This document shows, in pieces, positions 39,120-48,072 of a stretch of 64,000 nt of DNA (within the stretch, counting starts at the first letter, position 1; every line of letters begins with the position of its first letter). Source of the DNA: Amycolatopsis sacchari (GTDB lineage: Bacteria > Actinomycetota > Actinomycetes > Mycobacteriales > Pseudonocardiaceae); the NCBI RefSeq assembly GCF_900114035.1, contig NZ_FORP01000026.1, positions 29,061 to 93,060 of the forward strand, in the 5' to 3' direction. The translations under genes and the position numbers were made by a program. A model generated the notes under the pieces. That model saw only the letters and a list, made by a program, of their open reading frames with translations. It was not told the origin of the DNA and made no database searches.

Positions 39120-40688
39120 ATGCCGGTCACCGTTCGCGACGCCGTGCGCGCGCTCATGCGCGAGTGGAAGCTGACCACGGTCTTCGGCAACCCCGGCAGC
39201 ACGGAACTGCGGTTCCTCGCCGACTGGCCCGACGACTTCCGGTACGTGCTGGGCCTGCAGGAGGCGAGCGTCGTCGCGATGGCCGACGCCTACGCCCAGC
39301 TGACCCGCAACGCTGCCGTCGTCAACCTGCATTCCGCAGGAGGCGTGGGGCACGGGCTGGGCAACCTCGTGACGGCGTTCCACAACCGCGCGCCCCTGAT
39401 CGTGGTCGCCGGCCAGCAGTCGCGGTCGCTGCTGCCCGCCGACCCGTTCCTCGGCGCGCTCGAACCCACGGAGTTCCCGCGGCCGTACGTGAAGTGGGCG
39501 TGCCAGCCGGCGCGGGCCGAGGACGTGCCCGCCGCGTTCGCGCGCGCCTACCTGCTCGCCACGCAGGCCCCGGCGGGGCCGGCCTTCCTGTCCGTTCCCG
39601 CCGACGACTGGGACGAGCCCGCCGAGCCGGTCCCGGCGCCGCCGCGGCTCGCGAGCTTCGCCCCGGACGAGACCGCGCTGGCCGAGGTGGCCGCCGCGCT
39701 GAACGCGGCGCGCAAGCCCGCACTGGTCGTCGGGGCCACTGTGGACGGTGACGACGCGGTGCCGGAAACCGTTGCGCTGGCGGAGAAAACCCGGGCCGCG
39801 GTGTGGGCCGCGCCGTTCTCGGCCCGCAGCTCCTTCCCGGAGGACCACGACCTGTTCGCCGGGTTCCTCGCCCCGAACCGGGCCGCCGTCGCGACCGCGC
39901 TCGCGGAGTACGACGTCGTGGTCGTGCTGGGCGCGCCCGCCTTCACCTACCACGTCGTCACCGGTCCCGGACCCGCCATGCCGCCGCTGTACGTGCTCAG
40001 CGACGACCCGCAGGTGCTCGCGCGGGCGCCGATGACGGCGGGGGTGCTGACGACGCCGCGTGCGGGCATCGCGCGGCTGGCCGAACTGGTGTCCGACACG
40101 GGACGTGCGGCACCGGCACCGCGGCCGCGCCCGGCCCGGCTGCCCGAACCCGCCGCCGGTGAGCCGCTGACCGGCGCGTTCGTCTACCAGACCCTCGCGG
40201 ACCTGCTCCCCGAAGACGCGCTCGTCGTGGAGGAGGCGCCCACGCACCGGCAGGACATGCAGCAGCACCTGCCGATCCGCTCGCGGGGACGCGGCTTCCT
40301 GACGATGTCCAGCGGCGTGCTGGGGTACGGCCTGCCCGCCGCGGTGGGCGCCGCGCTGGCCGAGCCGGGGCGGCAGGTGGTCGCGGTGCTCGGGGACGGC
40401 AGCAGCATGTACAGCATCCAGGCGCTGTGGACCGCGGCGCGGCAGCAGACGCCGGTGACGTTCGTGGTGCTCGACAACGGCGAGTACGCGGCCGTGCGCC
40501 GCCACGCCGTCCGCAGCGAGTCCGGGAAGGTCCCGGGGATCGAACTGGGCGGCCTCGGCTTCGGCGACCTCGCGAAGGGCCTCGGCTGCGCGGCCGCGGA
40601 GGCCGGGACGGCGGACGAGCTGCGCTCCGCACTGCGGAACGCGCTGGCCGCCCCGGTCCCGACGGTGGTGCACGTCCGGCTGGGGTGA
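39120..40688 (+). CDS. mdlC: benzoylformate decarboxylase-like ThDP enzyme
   Basis: A 522-residue thiamine-diphosphate enzyme close to benzoylformate decarboxylase in length and active site. Ser27 (FGNPGSTE), Glu48 (LGLQEASV) and His71 (NLHSAGG) align with Ser26, Glu47 and His70 of the Pseudomonas putida enzyme, and His278 (AFTYHV) is near its His281. The cofactor motif is GDGSSMYSIQALW ending in VVLDNGEY. It would convert a 2-oxo acid such as phenylglyoxylate to the aldehyde. The start ATG lies two bases past the ABC ATPase stop, so it is the second gene of that transcript. Substrate specificity within the family remains inferred. Confidence 0.87.
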   Translation: MPVTVRDAVRALMREWKLTTVFGNPGSTELRFLADWPDDFRYVLGLQEASVVAMADAYAQLTRNAAVVNLHSAGGVGHGLGNLVTAFHNRAPLIVVAGQQSRSLLPADPFLGALEPTEFPRPYVKWACQPARAEDVPAAFARAYLLATQAPAGPAFLSVPADDWDEPAEPVPAPPRLASFAPDETALAEVAAALNAARKPALVVGATVDGDDAVPETVALAEKTRAAVWAAPFSARSSFPEDHDLFAGFLAPNRAAVATALAEYDVVVVLGAPAFTYHVVTGPGPAMPPLYVLSDDPQVLARAPMTAGVLTTPRAGIARLAELVSDTGRAAPAPRPRPARLPEPAAGEPLTGAFVYQTLADLLPEDALVVEEAPTHRQDMQQHLPIRSRGRGFLTMSSGVLGYGLPAAVGAALAEPGRQVVAVLGDGSSMYSIQALWTAARQQTPVTFVVLDNGEYAAVRRHAVRSESGKVPGIELGGLGFGDLAKGLGCAAAEAGTADELRSALRNALAAPVPTVVHVRLG

Positions 40689-40695
40689 TTTCGGT

Positions 40696-40727
40696 GCGGC
40701 TCCGCCGTTTTCGGACGGCGGAGCCGC
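40696..40727. terminator. bidirectional terminator between mdlC and the ABC permease
   Basis: A perfect 12-bp stem GCGGCTCCGCCG with its complement, eight-base loop TTTTCGGA and TTTC after it. It fills the 41 bases between two converging stops (40688 and 40730). Confidence 0.85.
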
Positions 40728-40729
40728 TT

Positions 40730-41530
40730 TCAGTCCAGCACCTCCGAGCGGAAGCCGGGGTGCCAGGCGAGCGCCCGCCGCTCCGCGACGGTCAACAGCA
40801 GGTTGGACACGTACCCGAGCACGCTGACCAGCACGATCCACGCCCACATCACGTCGAGCTCGAAGCCGAACTGGGCGTTGATCAGGCGGTAGCCGATGCC
40901 GCTGTCGCTGCCCGTCAGCTCCGACACGATCATCAGGATGATCGCGATCGCCAGCGCCAGCCGCAGCCCCGCGAACACCTTCGGCAGCGCCGCGGGCAGC
41001 ACGACCCCGAAGATCCACCGCCTGCCGCCGATCCGGAAGGCCCGCGCGGTCTCGATCTTCACGTCGTCCACCGACCTGGCCCCGTCGATCGTGTTGAGCA
41101 GGATCGGCCAGATCGTGCCCCACAGGATCGTCACCAGCTCCATCCGCGTCCCGATGTGGAACATCACCAGGAACACCGGCACCAGCAGCGTCGCGGGCAC
41201 CGAGCGGGCGAAGAAGAACATCGTCGAGACGTAGTCGGTGAGCACGGGCGAGCGGCCGAGCGCCAGCCCGAGCGGCACCCCGACCGCGATCGCGATCAGC
41301 CACCCCGCCAGCAGTTTGCCCAGGCTCGGCAGCAGGTCGTGCGTCACCGCGTCGGTGACCCACAGGTGCGCGGCCGGGCCGGAGAACCACACCCGCCCCG
41401 CCGCCTCCGCGATCCGCGTCGGCGACGGGAAGTACGGGTTGTCCGCCAGCACCGTCAGCAGCTGCCACAGCAGCAGGAACCCGGCGAACACCGCCCAGCG
41501 CCGGGCGAAGTCACGCCACCGCGTGCTCAC
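40730..41530 (-). CDS. ABC transporter permease (SsuC/TauC type), second
   Basis: A 266-residue permease with six hydrophobic segments of the nitrate/sulfonate/taurine class. The coupling region is ETARAFRIGGRRWIFGVVLP, and the start of the fold is FAGFLLLWQLLTVLADNPYFPSP. The start is GTG at 41530, overlapping the stop of the upstream permease in GTGA. It is the last gene of the binding protein-permease-permease transcript. Two different permeases rather than one homodimer implies a heterodimeric channel. Confidence 0.9.
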   Translation of the reverse strand: MSTRWRDFARRWAVFAGFLLLWQLLTVLADNPYFPSPTRIAEAAGRVWFSGPAAHLWVTDAVTHDLLPSLGKLLAGWLIAIAVGVPLGLALGRSPVLTDYVSTMFFFARSVPATLLVPVFLVMFHIGTRMELVTILWGTIWPILLNTIDGARSVDDVKIETARAFRIGGRRWIFGVVLPAALPKVFAGLRLALAIAIILMIVSELTGSDSGIGYRLINAQFGFELDVMWAWIVLVSVLGYVSNLLLTVAERRALAWHPGFRSEVLD

Positions 41531-42291
41531 ACCGCACCTCCTGTCGCCGCCCAGCCCAGCCAGCGCCGCTGGGCGCTGAGCAGTGCCGTGTTGACGAGGT
41601 AGCCGGCGAGCCCGGTGAAGATCGTCCCGGCGAGCACGATGTCCATCCGCAGCGAACCGCTGCCCCAGTGGTAGACGAACTGCCCGACACCCACGCTCGT
41701 CCCCGTCAGGAACTCGGTGCTGACCAGCACGATCAGGCCGATCGCCGCGGACAGGCGGATCCCCGTCAGCACGAACGGCGCGATGCTCGGCAGCACCACC
41801 GCGTACACCAGGCGCGGCCGCGGCGTGCGGAAGGCCCGTGCGGTGTCCAGCACCTGGCGGTCGATCTCCGAGATCGCGTACACCGTGTTGAACAGGATCG
41901 GCCACACCGACGCGAATGTGGCGAGCGCGATCTTCATCTGCGCCCCGCTGCCGAGCACCAGCGTCGCCAGCGGGATCAGCGCCACGGTCGGCAGCGGTCT
42001 CAGGAACTCGATGAGCGGGCCGGTGACCAGCCGCAGCGGCCGGATGCTGCCGAGCAGCAGGCCGAGCGGGATGGCGATGACCGAGGCGAGCAGGAGCGTG
42101 ATGAGCCAGGCCAGCAGGGTCGCCGCGACGGCCCGCTGGAACTCGGCGTCACCGAACAGCGCGAAGAAGCGCGTGATCACGGTGGACGGCGGGGGCAGCA
42201 CCCCGGCCTTGACCACACCCGAGCGGCTGACCGCCTCCCACAGCAGCAGGAAGACGGCCAGCCCGGCGAGCCGGCGGAGAACGGTGCGCAT
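41527..42291 (-). CDS. ABC transporter permease (SsuC/TauC type), first
   Basis: A 254-residue permease with six hydrophobic segments; the start is MRTVLRRLAGLAVFLLLWEA and the coupling region DTARAFRTPRPRLVYAVVLP. It lies four bases downstream of the binding-protein gene and overlaps the second permease by four bases. The pair LPPPSTVITRF / FPSPTRIAEA near the N-terminus is typical of this class and is present in both permeases. Confidence 0.9.
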   Translation of the reverse strand: MRTVLRRLAGLAVFLLLWEAVSRSGVVKAGVLPPPSTVITRFFALFGDAEFQRAVAATLLAWLITLLLASVIAIPLGLLLGSIRPLRLVTGPLIEFLRPLPTVALIPLATLVLGSGAQMKIALATFASVWPILFNTVYAISEIDRQVLDTARAFRTPRPRLVYAVVLPSIAPFVLTGIRLSAAIGLIVLVSTEFLTGTSVGVGQFVYHWGSGSLRMDIVLAGTIFTGLAGYLVNTALLSAQRRWLGWAATGGAV

Positions 42292-42295
42292 GGGA

Positions 42296-43318
42296 TCAGA
42301 CTTGGGGCGTCGGCACGATCAGGTTCGCGGCGTCCAGCTGCGCGGTCATGCCACCGTAGTTCTGCAGCAGGGTGATCACGCGCTGGAGCTGCGTGGGGTT
42401 GGTGGACGTCGGGAACGTGTCGATGTTGAGCAGCGTCGCCGTCGCGGCGTCCACACCGGACAGATCGGGCAGCACCTGCGCGACCTTCGAGCGGTCCGCC
42501 GCGTCGCGCTGCGCGGGGATCATGGCGCGCTGGAACGCCGCGACCGTCTTCGGGTTCGCTTCGATGAACTTGGTCGTCGCGATGTAGCCGGTGTTCGGGA
42601 TGTTCGCCGTCGAACCGGTGACGATCTTCATGACCGGGACCAGCCCCTGCTTCTGCTGCGCCGTGGTCAGGTAGGGCTCGACCTCGACCCCGGCGTCCAG
42701 CTGGCCGCTCGCGATCGCGGCCGGGATGTTCGGGAACGTGACCGGCTGGTAGGACACCGAGTTCGGGTCGACGTCGTTGTCCTTCAGCGTGGCGCGCACC
42801 AGCAGCTCGGCCGCCGACTTCGACGCCTGGATGCCGACCTTCTTGCCGACCAGGTCCTTCGGGCCGCGGATACCGGAGTCGGGCTTGGCGATGACGAGCT
42901 GCGAGGTCTCGTTGGCCGTGTCGCCGTCCACCACGATCTTCGCGTCGAGCGACCTGTTGGCGATCGCGGTGAAGAACGACACGTAGTTGATCACCGCGAA
43001 GTCCAGCTCGCCGTTGATCAGCGCCGGGATCGCCTGCGGGCCCTGCGCGAAGGGCTTCAGCGTGACCTCGAGGCCCTCGTTCTTGTAGTACCCGTACTTC
43101 TCCGCGAGCTTGCTGCCCACGCTGCCCTGGCTGCTGAGGATCCCGACGGTGATCTTGCTCTTCTCCACCGGGCCGGAGCCGTTCCCACCCGAGGACGACT
43201 TCGAGTCCGAGCCGTTCAGCACGCTGCAGCCGGTGGCCACGAGCGGTGCGGCGAGGGTGGCGCCAAGGGCGAGCCGGAGCACGCTCCGACGGGTGGTATT
43301 GCTCACGTTAGCTGACAT
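42296..43318 (-). CDS. NrtA/SsuA-type solute-binding lipoprotein
   Basis: A 340-residue substrate-binding protein. The N-terminus has a twin-arginine stretch (TTRRSVLRLALG) and a lipobox (VATGC), so it may be exported folded by Tat and lipidated. The mature part follows the NMT1/SsuA-like pattern (ITVGILSSQGSVGSKLAEKY, GELDFAVINYVS, IPAAIASGQLDAGVEVEPYL). It is the first gene of the permease transcript and defines the substrate of the importer. The ligand cannot be read from sequence; aromatic or sulfonated acids are possible given the decarboxylase next door. Confidence 0.9.
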   Translation of the reverse strand: MSANVSNTTRRSVLRLALGATLAAPLVATGCSVLNGSDSKSSSGGNGSGPVEKSKITVGILSSQGSVGSKLAEKYGYYKNEGLEVTLKPFAQGPQAIPALINGELDFAVINYVSFFTAIANRSLDAKIVVDGDTANETSQLVIAKPDSGIRGPKDLVGKKVGIQASKSAAELLVRATLKDNDVDPNSVSYQPVTFPNIPAAIASGQLDAGVEVEPYLTTAQQKQGLVPVMKIVTGSTANIPNTGYIATTKFIEANPKTVAAFQRAMIPAQRDAADRSKVAQVLPDLSGVDAATATLLNIDTFPTSTNPTQLQRVITLLQNYGGMTAQLDAANLIVPTPQV

Positions 43319-43677
43319 TTTTACGACGCTCCTGACGCGGCGTATCGAAGGACGAATATCTGACTACTCCATGTGATTCGGTGAGTGATCGACCATCCCC
43401 ACCGAGACCTGGCCGGGCGCAACCTACCGCAAACGCCGCTTCCCGCAACACCCCGATTTGATCATGATCCGGTATCGGTCACGCCCCGTCCGGCAATGTC
43501 CCCGCGAGGGACCTGACCTGCCGGTAGGCCGCGTAGCGCCCGTTTTCGCCCGCCCCGCCGAATGGCGCACGAAAACTGCGCGGAAACGGGTGTTCCCAAT
43601 AGGACGTTCAGCCGAATGCGGTGATCACACCGAGTCGGGAAAGAAGCAAGGCGACATTTGCCGAGGGCAAGTCGAAG
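43319..43677. other. intergenic region upstream of the binding-protein gene
   Basis: About 360 bases with no gene between the kinase terminator and the binding-protein start. Visible are a small hairpin GTCCC-CGCGA-GGGAC near 43499 and the palindrome GATCATGATC near 43458. The importer promoter should lie here, but I see no convincing -35/-10 pair. Confidence 0.4.
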
Positions 43678-43702
43678 CAGGGCCCCCATTCCGGGAGCCC
43701 TG
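43678..43702 (-). terminator. terminator of the second NIT-domain kinase gene
   Basis: A 10-bp stem with one G-T pair and a five-base loop, 31 bases beyond the stop of the minus-strand kinase gene. It separates the kinase from the binding-protein gene downstream. Confidence 0.6.
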
Positions 43703-43732
43703 GGATTGCCGGTCACACCCGCGCCGGGGCGG

Positions 43733-46180
43733 TCACTGCGCGGGCGCGTCCTCGCCGTGCCGGGTGGCGCTGCGCGCCTCACGCGCGCGGTTGAAGCCGT
43801 CCTGCAGCCGCGCCATCCGGCCGCGCACCGCCTCGGGGTCGAGCTGGAGCGTGGGTGGGTCGGCCGGCTCCGGCCGGGCGTGCCGCGCCCCGTTCAGGCG
43901 CGCCGCGATGGGCCCGCCCTCCTCCGGGGTCTCCTCCGGCGGGGGCACGGGCGCGTGCTCCCCCGTGTAGAACCACTGCGACAGCACCGCCTGGTACGCC
44001 GGCATGCGCTCGGTCGGCTCGTCGTCCTCCAGGTAGTACCGCTCCCGCTCGTCGTCGTCCTCCGACGGCCAGTCCGGGGTCTGCTCGTCCACGACGGGCA
44101 CGCGGGGCGCGGGCTCCGGGATCGCGGGCAGCGCCAGCGGCCCCTCCGCCACCTCGGGCTCGGGTTCCTCCTCGACGACGACGGGCTCGGGCTCCGGCCG
44201 CGGCGGCTGCGCCACCACGAGGTCCGCGGGCACGACGACCGTCGCCACCAGGCCGCCGCCGTCCGCCGAGCGCAGCCGGACCCCGATGTCGTGCCGCGCG
44301 GCGAGCGACGCGACCACGAACAGGCCCATCCGGCGGGACACCTCGACATCCACCTCCGGCGGGTTGGCCAGCCGGGCGTTCGCGCGCTGGATCTCCGGCT
44401 CGGGCATCCCGGCGCCGGAGTCGGTGATGTGCACCTGCCACGCGCCGTCGTCCCCGACCGCGCTCACGACGGTGACCGTCGAGTCCGCCGGGGAGTACAG
44501 CGTCGCGTTCTCCAGCAGCTCGGAGATCACGTGCACGAGGTCGCTGCACGCCTCGCCGCGGATCGCCAGGTCCGGCGCCGCCGTCAGCTCGATCCGCTGG
44601 TAGTGCTCCACTTCGGACAGTGCCGCACCGATGATCTCCTCGGCGGGCACCGGTTCCGTGCGGTCGTCCCCGAGGTCCTGCCCGGACAGCACGAGCAGGT
44701 TCTCGCTGTTGCGGCGCATCCGGGTCGCGAGGTGGTCCAGTTCGAACAGTCCGCCCAGCGTTTCCGGGTCCTGCTCGTGGGCCTCCATCCGGTCGAGCAC
44801 GGCGAGCTGCCGCTCGACGAGGGCCTGCGTGCGGCGCGACAGGTTGACGAACATCGCGTTCACGTTCTCGCGCAGCAGCGCCTGTTCGCCCGCGAGCCGC
44901 ACGGCCTCGCCGTGCACCGCGTCGAACGCACGCGCCACCTGGCCCAGCTCCTCGCGGCTGAACACCGGCACCGGCTCGATCCCGCGCCGCCGCGCGGCAC
45001 CCTCCGGCTGCGGGTCGGCGAGGATGTTCTCGACCGCCTCGGGCAGCCGGTGCTCGGCGACGTCGAGCGCGGTGCGCCGCAACGCCCGCAGCGGCCGCAG
45101 CAGCGAGCGCGCGATGATCACCGCCAGCACCGCGCACAGCACGAGCACGCCCAGCACAACCCCCGCGTTGGCGATCGCGGACCGGCGCGCGCCGGTCGCC
45201 AGCGCGTCGATCTTCGTCTGGGTCTCCGCCTGGAGCGCCTGCTGGACCTGGTAGGCGAGGTTGATCGTGTAGGTGGCGGCGGTGTCCCACTGTTGCGGGT
45301 CGAGCCCGCTGAGGTTCTGCCCCATCTCGGCACGGGTGATCGCCGACTCGACGAGGTTGTTGCCGGTGTCGACGATCAGCCCGATCACCGTGTCGTCGTA
45401 CATCCGCTGCTCGGCGGGCGTGGCGAACTTCCGGAAGTCGTTGCGCGCGGCGTTGAGCTCGGCGTCCGCACCGAGCAGCGCCCGCAGCTGGTCGGTGGAC
45501 AGCCGGTTCTCCTGCAGCGCCTCCGCGAGCAGCGCGCGTTTGACCGACATCTGGTCCTTCACGCGCGCGAGCGCGCTCGCGGCGAGCCGCAGCCGGGACA
45601 GCTCCGGGTCGCTGACGTCGGCGACGGACTGGTCGGACAGGTCGAGCACCCCGCCGATCAGCTCGCGGTAGGAGCGGAGCGTGGCGTCGGCGGGGAGGCT
45701 GGAGTGCTCGGTCGCGAACCGCAGGCCCGTCAGCACGGTCAGCCGGGCCAGCGTGGACTGCAGCTCGGTCACCCCGGTTTCGGACAGCTTCGGCCGCTCG
45801 GCCCCGAACTGCCGGTCCACGGTGCCGATCGCCGCGTCCACCTTGGCGCGCTGGTCCCGCAGCTCGCCGAGGTCGCCCTGCCGTCCGCCCGCGACGAACC
45901 GCACGCTCAGGTCCCGTTCGCGCTGCAGCTGCTGGACGAGGTCGTTGACGCCCGCGCGGACGCGCCCGTTCGCGGACAGCTCCGCGAGTTCGTCCGCGTG
46001 TGCCAGGTCCTGCCGGACCTGCAGGCCGACGAGGCCGAGCACGGTGACCGCGGGGATCGCCAGCACCGCGATCAGCTTCGTGCGCAGCCGCCAGTTGCGC
46101 AGCCGCCACCGGCTGCCGGCCCTGATCTCCGGCCGCCGCTCCGGTGCGCCACCGTCGGGACGCTTGCGCGGACGGGCCAT
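43733..46180 (-). CDS. second NIT-domain sensor kinase-like protein without conservon partners
   Basis: An 815-residue kinase with the same layout as the one at 35224-38082. It has a first helix LIAVLAIPAVTVLGLVGL, a NIT-type extracytoplasmic domain, a second helix near 345-365 and HAMP. The histidine region is [20 protein letters not shown], the HATPase has VISELLENATLYSPAD and ITDSGAGMPEP, and an acidic Pro-rich tail follows. No roadblock, DUF742 or GTPase gene follows it. The start is ATG at 46180 (MARPRKRPDGG); an upstream in-frame codon at 46228 is possible. It is divergent from a second solute-binding lipoprotein gene. Confidence 0.9.
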   Translation of the reverse strand: MARPRKRPDGGAPERRPEIRAGSRWRLRNWRLRTKLIAVLAIPAVTVLGLVGLQVRQDLAHADELAELSANGRVRAGVNDLVQQLQRERDLSVRFVAGGRQGDLGELRDQRAKVDAAIGTVDRQFGAERPKLSETGVTELQSTLARLTVLTGLRFATEHSSLPADATLRSYRELIGGVLDLSDQSVADVSDPELSRLRLAASALARVKDQMSVKRALLAEALQENRLSTDQLRALLGADAELNAARNDFRKFATPAEQRMYDDTVIGLIVDTGNNLVESAITRAEMGQNLSGLDPQQWDTAATYTINLAYQVQQALQAETQTKIDALATGARRSAIANAGVVLGVLVLCAVLAVIIARSLLRPLRALRRTALDVAEHRLPEAVENILADPQPEGAARRRGIEPVPVFSREELGQVARAFDAVHGEAVRLAGEQALLRENVNAMFVNLSRRTQALVERQLAVLDRMEAHEQDPETLGGLFELDHLATRMRRNSENLLVLSGQDLGDDRTEPVPAEEIIGAALSEVEHYQRIELTAAPDLAIRGEACSDLVHVISELLENATLYSPADSTVTVVSAVGDDGAWQVHITDSGAGMPEPEIQRANARLANPPEVDVEVSRRMGLFVVASLAARHDIGVRLRSADGGGLVATVVVPADLVVAQPPRPEPEPVVVEEEPEPEVAEGPLALPAIPEPAPRVPVVDEQTPDWPSEDDDERERYYLEDDEPTERMPAYQAVLSQWFYTGEHAPVPPPEETPEEGGPIAARLNGARHARPEPADPPTLQLDPEAVRGRMARLQDGFNRAREARSATRHGEDAPAQ

Positions 46181-46376
46181 CGACTTCCTTCGTTCGCTGC
46201 TCGGTTGAATACGCACCGTTACCGGCACGAAGCCGTTAACCTACTAGAGAGGAACCGGGCTCGTGCACGTCCGAGTCGCTCTCTACTCTCGGTGCGATCC
46301 GTCGGCGATGGTATTGGGCCTGCATCCTAAGCTCCACCTCCGACCGATGTTTTCCTTCGCCCGGCAGGGGGGTCGC

Positions 46377-47333
46377 ATGCGGACAGTAGCGATCTTGCTG
46401 GTCGCCGTCCTCGGCCTGCTCACCGCGTGTGACACCTCGGCGGGGACCGGGCCGCAGGGGGGTCAGGGCCGGCTGGAACGGGCGGACCTGCGGGTCGGCG
46501 TGGGCAACCCGATCGACACGGCCCCGCTGCGGATCGCGGTCGCTGACGGTTCGTTCACCCGCGCCGGCCTGCACGTCGAGCTCGTCGAGACGGCGGATCC
46601 GCTGGGTGACCTGACCGCGGGGAAGGTGGATGTGGCGTTCGCCACGGACGTCGCGCTCTTCGCGGCGGCGGCCCGCGGCACCCCCATCCAGCTCCAGGGC
46701 GAGGCGTACACGTCGGCGCCGTTCACGATGGCCCTGGTGACACTTCCGGGCTCGACGTACACCGAGCTGTCGAGCCGGAAGACCCCGAAGATCGCGGTGG
46801 ACCAGGAGAACGACCTCGGGGCACTGGCGGCCCGCTCGATGTTCGCGACCGCGGGCGGGGATCCGACGAAGATCAAGTTCGTGCCACGGTCCTATCCGGA
46901 CATGCCGGCGGCACTGCGGGACGGCTCCGCGGACGCGGCGCTGATGACCGAGCCGTACATCACCAAGGCGCAGCAGGAGCTCGGCGCCAGGACGCTGGCC
47001 GACTCGTCACGCGGCGCGACGAAGGACTTCCCCGTCTCGGCCTACGCGGCGAGCGGGTTGTTCGCGCAGGCCAACGTGCACACGCTCGCGGTGTTCCGGC
47101 AGGTGCTCGCGGACGCGCAGCAGCGGGCGGCCGACCAGTCCGTCGTGCGGCAGGCGCTGCCCCGCCTCGCGGGGATCGACGACACGACGGCGGCCCTGAT
47201 CGCGCTCGGCCAGTACCCGACGTCGCTGAGCGGTGTCCGGCTCCAGCGCGTCGCCGACCTCATGCACAGCATGGGGATGCTCAACGCCCGCCTCGACGTC
47301 CAGTCCCTCCTGCCGAAGGACGGAAACCCCTAG
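46377..47333 (+). CDS. second NrtA/SsuA-like solute-binding lipoprotein, orphan
   Basis: A 318-residue lipoprotein: signal VAILLVAVLGLLTAC with Cys19 region, then a binding-protein fold (LRVGVGNPIDTAPLRIAVAD, GKVDVAFATDVALF, MPAALRDGSADAALMTEPYI). The C-terminal part (QYPTSLSGVRLQRVADLM) resembles the equivalent part of the protein at 42296-43318 (FPTSTNPTQLQRVITLL), so the two are paralogues. No permease or ATPase accompanies it. It is divergent from the second NIT kinase and could deliver ligand information to it or share the nearby permeases. The start is ATG at 46377 after AGGGGGG. Confidence 0.87.
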   Translation: MRTVAILLVAVLGLLTACDTSAGTGPQGGQGRLERADLRVGVGNPIDTAPLRIAVADGSFTRAGLHVELVETADPLGDLTAGKVDVAFATDVALFAAAARGTPIQLQGEAYTSAPFTMALVTLPGSTYTELSSRKTPKIAVDQENDLGALAARSMFATAGGDPTKIKFVPRSYPDMPAALRDGSADAALMTEPYITKAQQELGARTLADSSRGATKDFPVSAYAASGLFAQANVHTLAVFRQVLADAQQRAADQSVVRQALPRLAGIDDTTAALIALGQYPTSLSGVRLQRVADLMHSMGMLNARLDVQSLLPKDGNP

Positions 47334-47977
47334 CCCGCCGCCCGGGCGGCCGCGACGCGGTCCGCGATGTGGTCGATGACCACGTTGACCGCGCGGCGGT
47401 AGGGGGTGGCGTCCCGGTTCACCTGGGACAGCAGCATGCCGCCCTGGATCGCGGCCAGCAGCGCGACCGCGAGCGCCGAGACGTCCTCGTCCGCCGGGAG
47501 GTCGCCGCGCTCGCGCATGCGGGCGAGCCCGGCTTCGATCGCCGCCTGCCACGCGGCGAACCCCGTGGCCAGGCCGAGGCGGGCCGAGGGGTCGATGTCC
47601 GACAGCTCGCTCGCGAGCGAACCGATCTCGCAGCCCCCTTCGCAGTGCACCGCGTCCAGGCGGACGGCAGCGCGCTCGCACCATTCACGCAACGCCTCGA
47701 CGCTGTCGAGGTGGTCGAGCAGGGGCCGCTGCTGTTCGAGCTTCACGGTGCTCTGGTACTCGATCACCGCCGCCGTGAGGCCCTTCTTGTCCCCGAAGTA
47801 GTGGTAGATCTGCGAGGCGCTCACCTGGGCACGGCGCTGCACGTCGGGGATGCTCGTGCCGGCCACGCCCTGCTTGAACATCAGCTCGGCGGCCGCGCGC
47901 AGGATGCGGTCTCGCGTGCGACGGCCACCCTCGGTGCTCGCCGCCTTGGCCCTGGTCTCGACACTGCGCGTCGCCAT
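47330..47977 (-). CDS. TetR family regulator of the adjacent esterase
   Basis: A 215-residue TetR protein. The HTH is TSIPDVQRRAQVSASQIYHYFG (given in two parts: TSIPDVQRRAQ and VSASQIYHYFG, residues 40-62), and the C-terminal domain contains two cysteines (HCEGGC, about 110-115), which resembles the TetR_C_6/AefR-like group. It is divergent from the esterase, with two 18-base operator-like sites in between, so it likely represses that gene and itself. The 3' end overlaps the lipoprotein gene by four bases. Confidence 0.88.
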   Translation of the reverse strand: MATRSVETRAKAASTEGGRRTRDRILRAAAELMFKQGVAGTSIPDVQRRAQVSASQIYHYFGDKKGLTAAVIEYQSTVKLEQQRPLLDHLDSVEALREWCERAAVRLDAVHCEGGCEIGSLASELSDIDPSARLGLATGFAAWQAAIEAGLARMRERGDLPADEDVSALAVALLAAIQGGMLLSQVNRDATPYRRAVNVVIDHIADRVAAARAAG

Positions 47978-47994
47978 GGCAACCAGCCTAGCAA

Positions 47995-48050
47995 AGATTG
48001 GAATTGACTTTCCAATCTCGCGCTTCCTACGGTTGGAGAGATCATTCCAA
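47995..48050. promoter_or_regulatory. two TetR operators between regulator and esterase
   Basis: Site 1, 47995-48018, is a perfect inverted repeat AGATTGGAA-N6-TTCCAATCT. Site 2, 48033-48050, is TTGGAG-N6-TTCCAA, the same 18-base core spacing with one mismatch. The cores start 35 bases apart, and both lie in the divergent promoter region before the esterase ATG at 48073. Confidence 0.85.
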
Positions 48051-48072
48051 GCGACCCGGAAAGGCGAAGCTC

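Noticed and set aside
43658..46330. About 890-codon open frame antisense to the second NIT kinase
   Set aside because: Same reason: low-complexity translation opposite a well-supported kinase.
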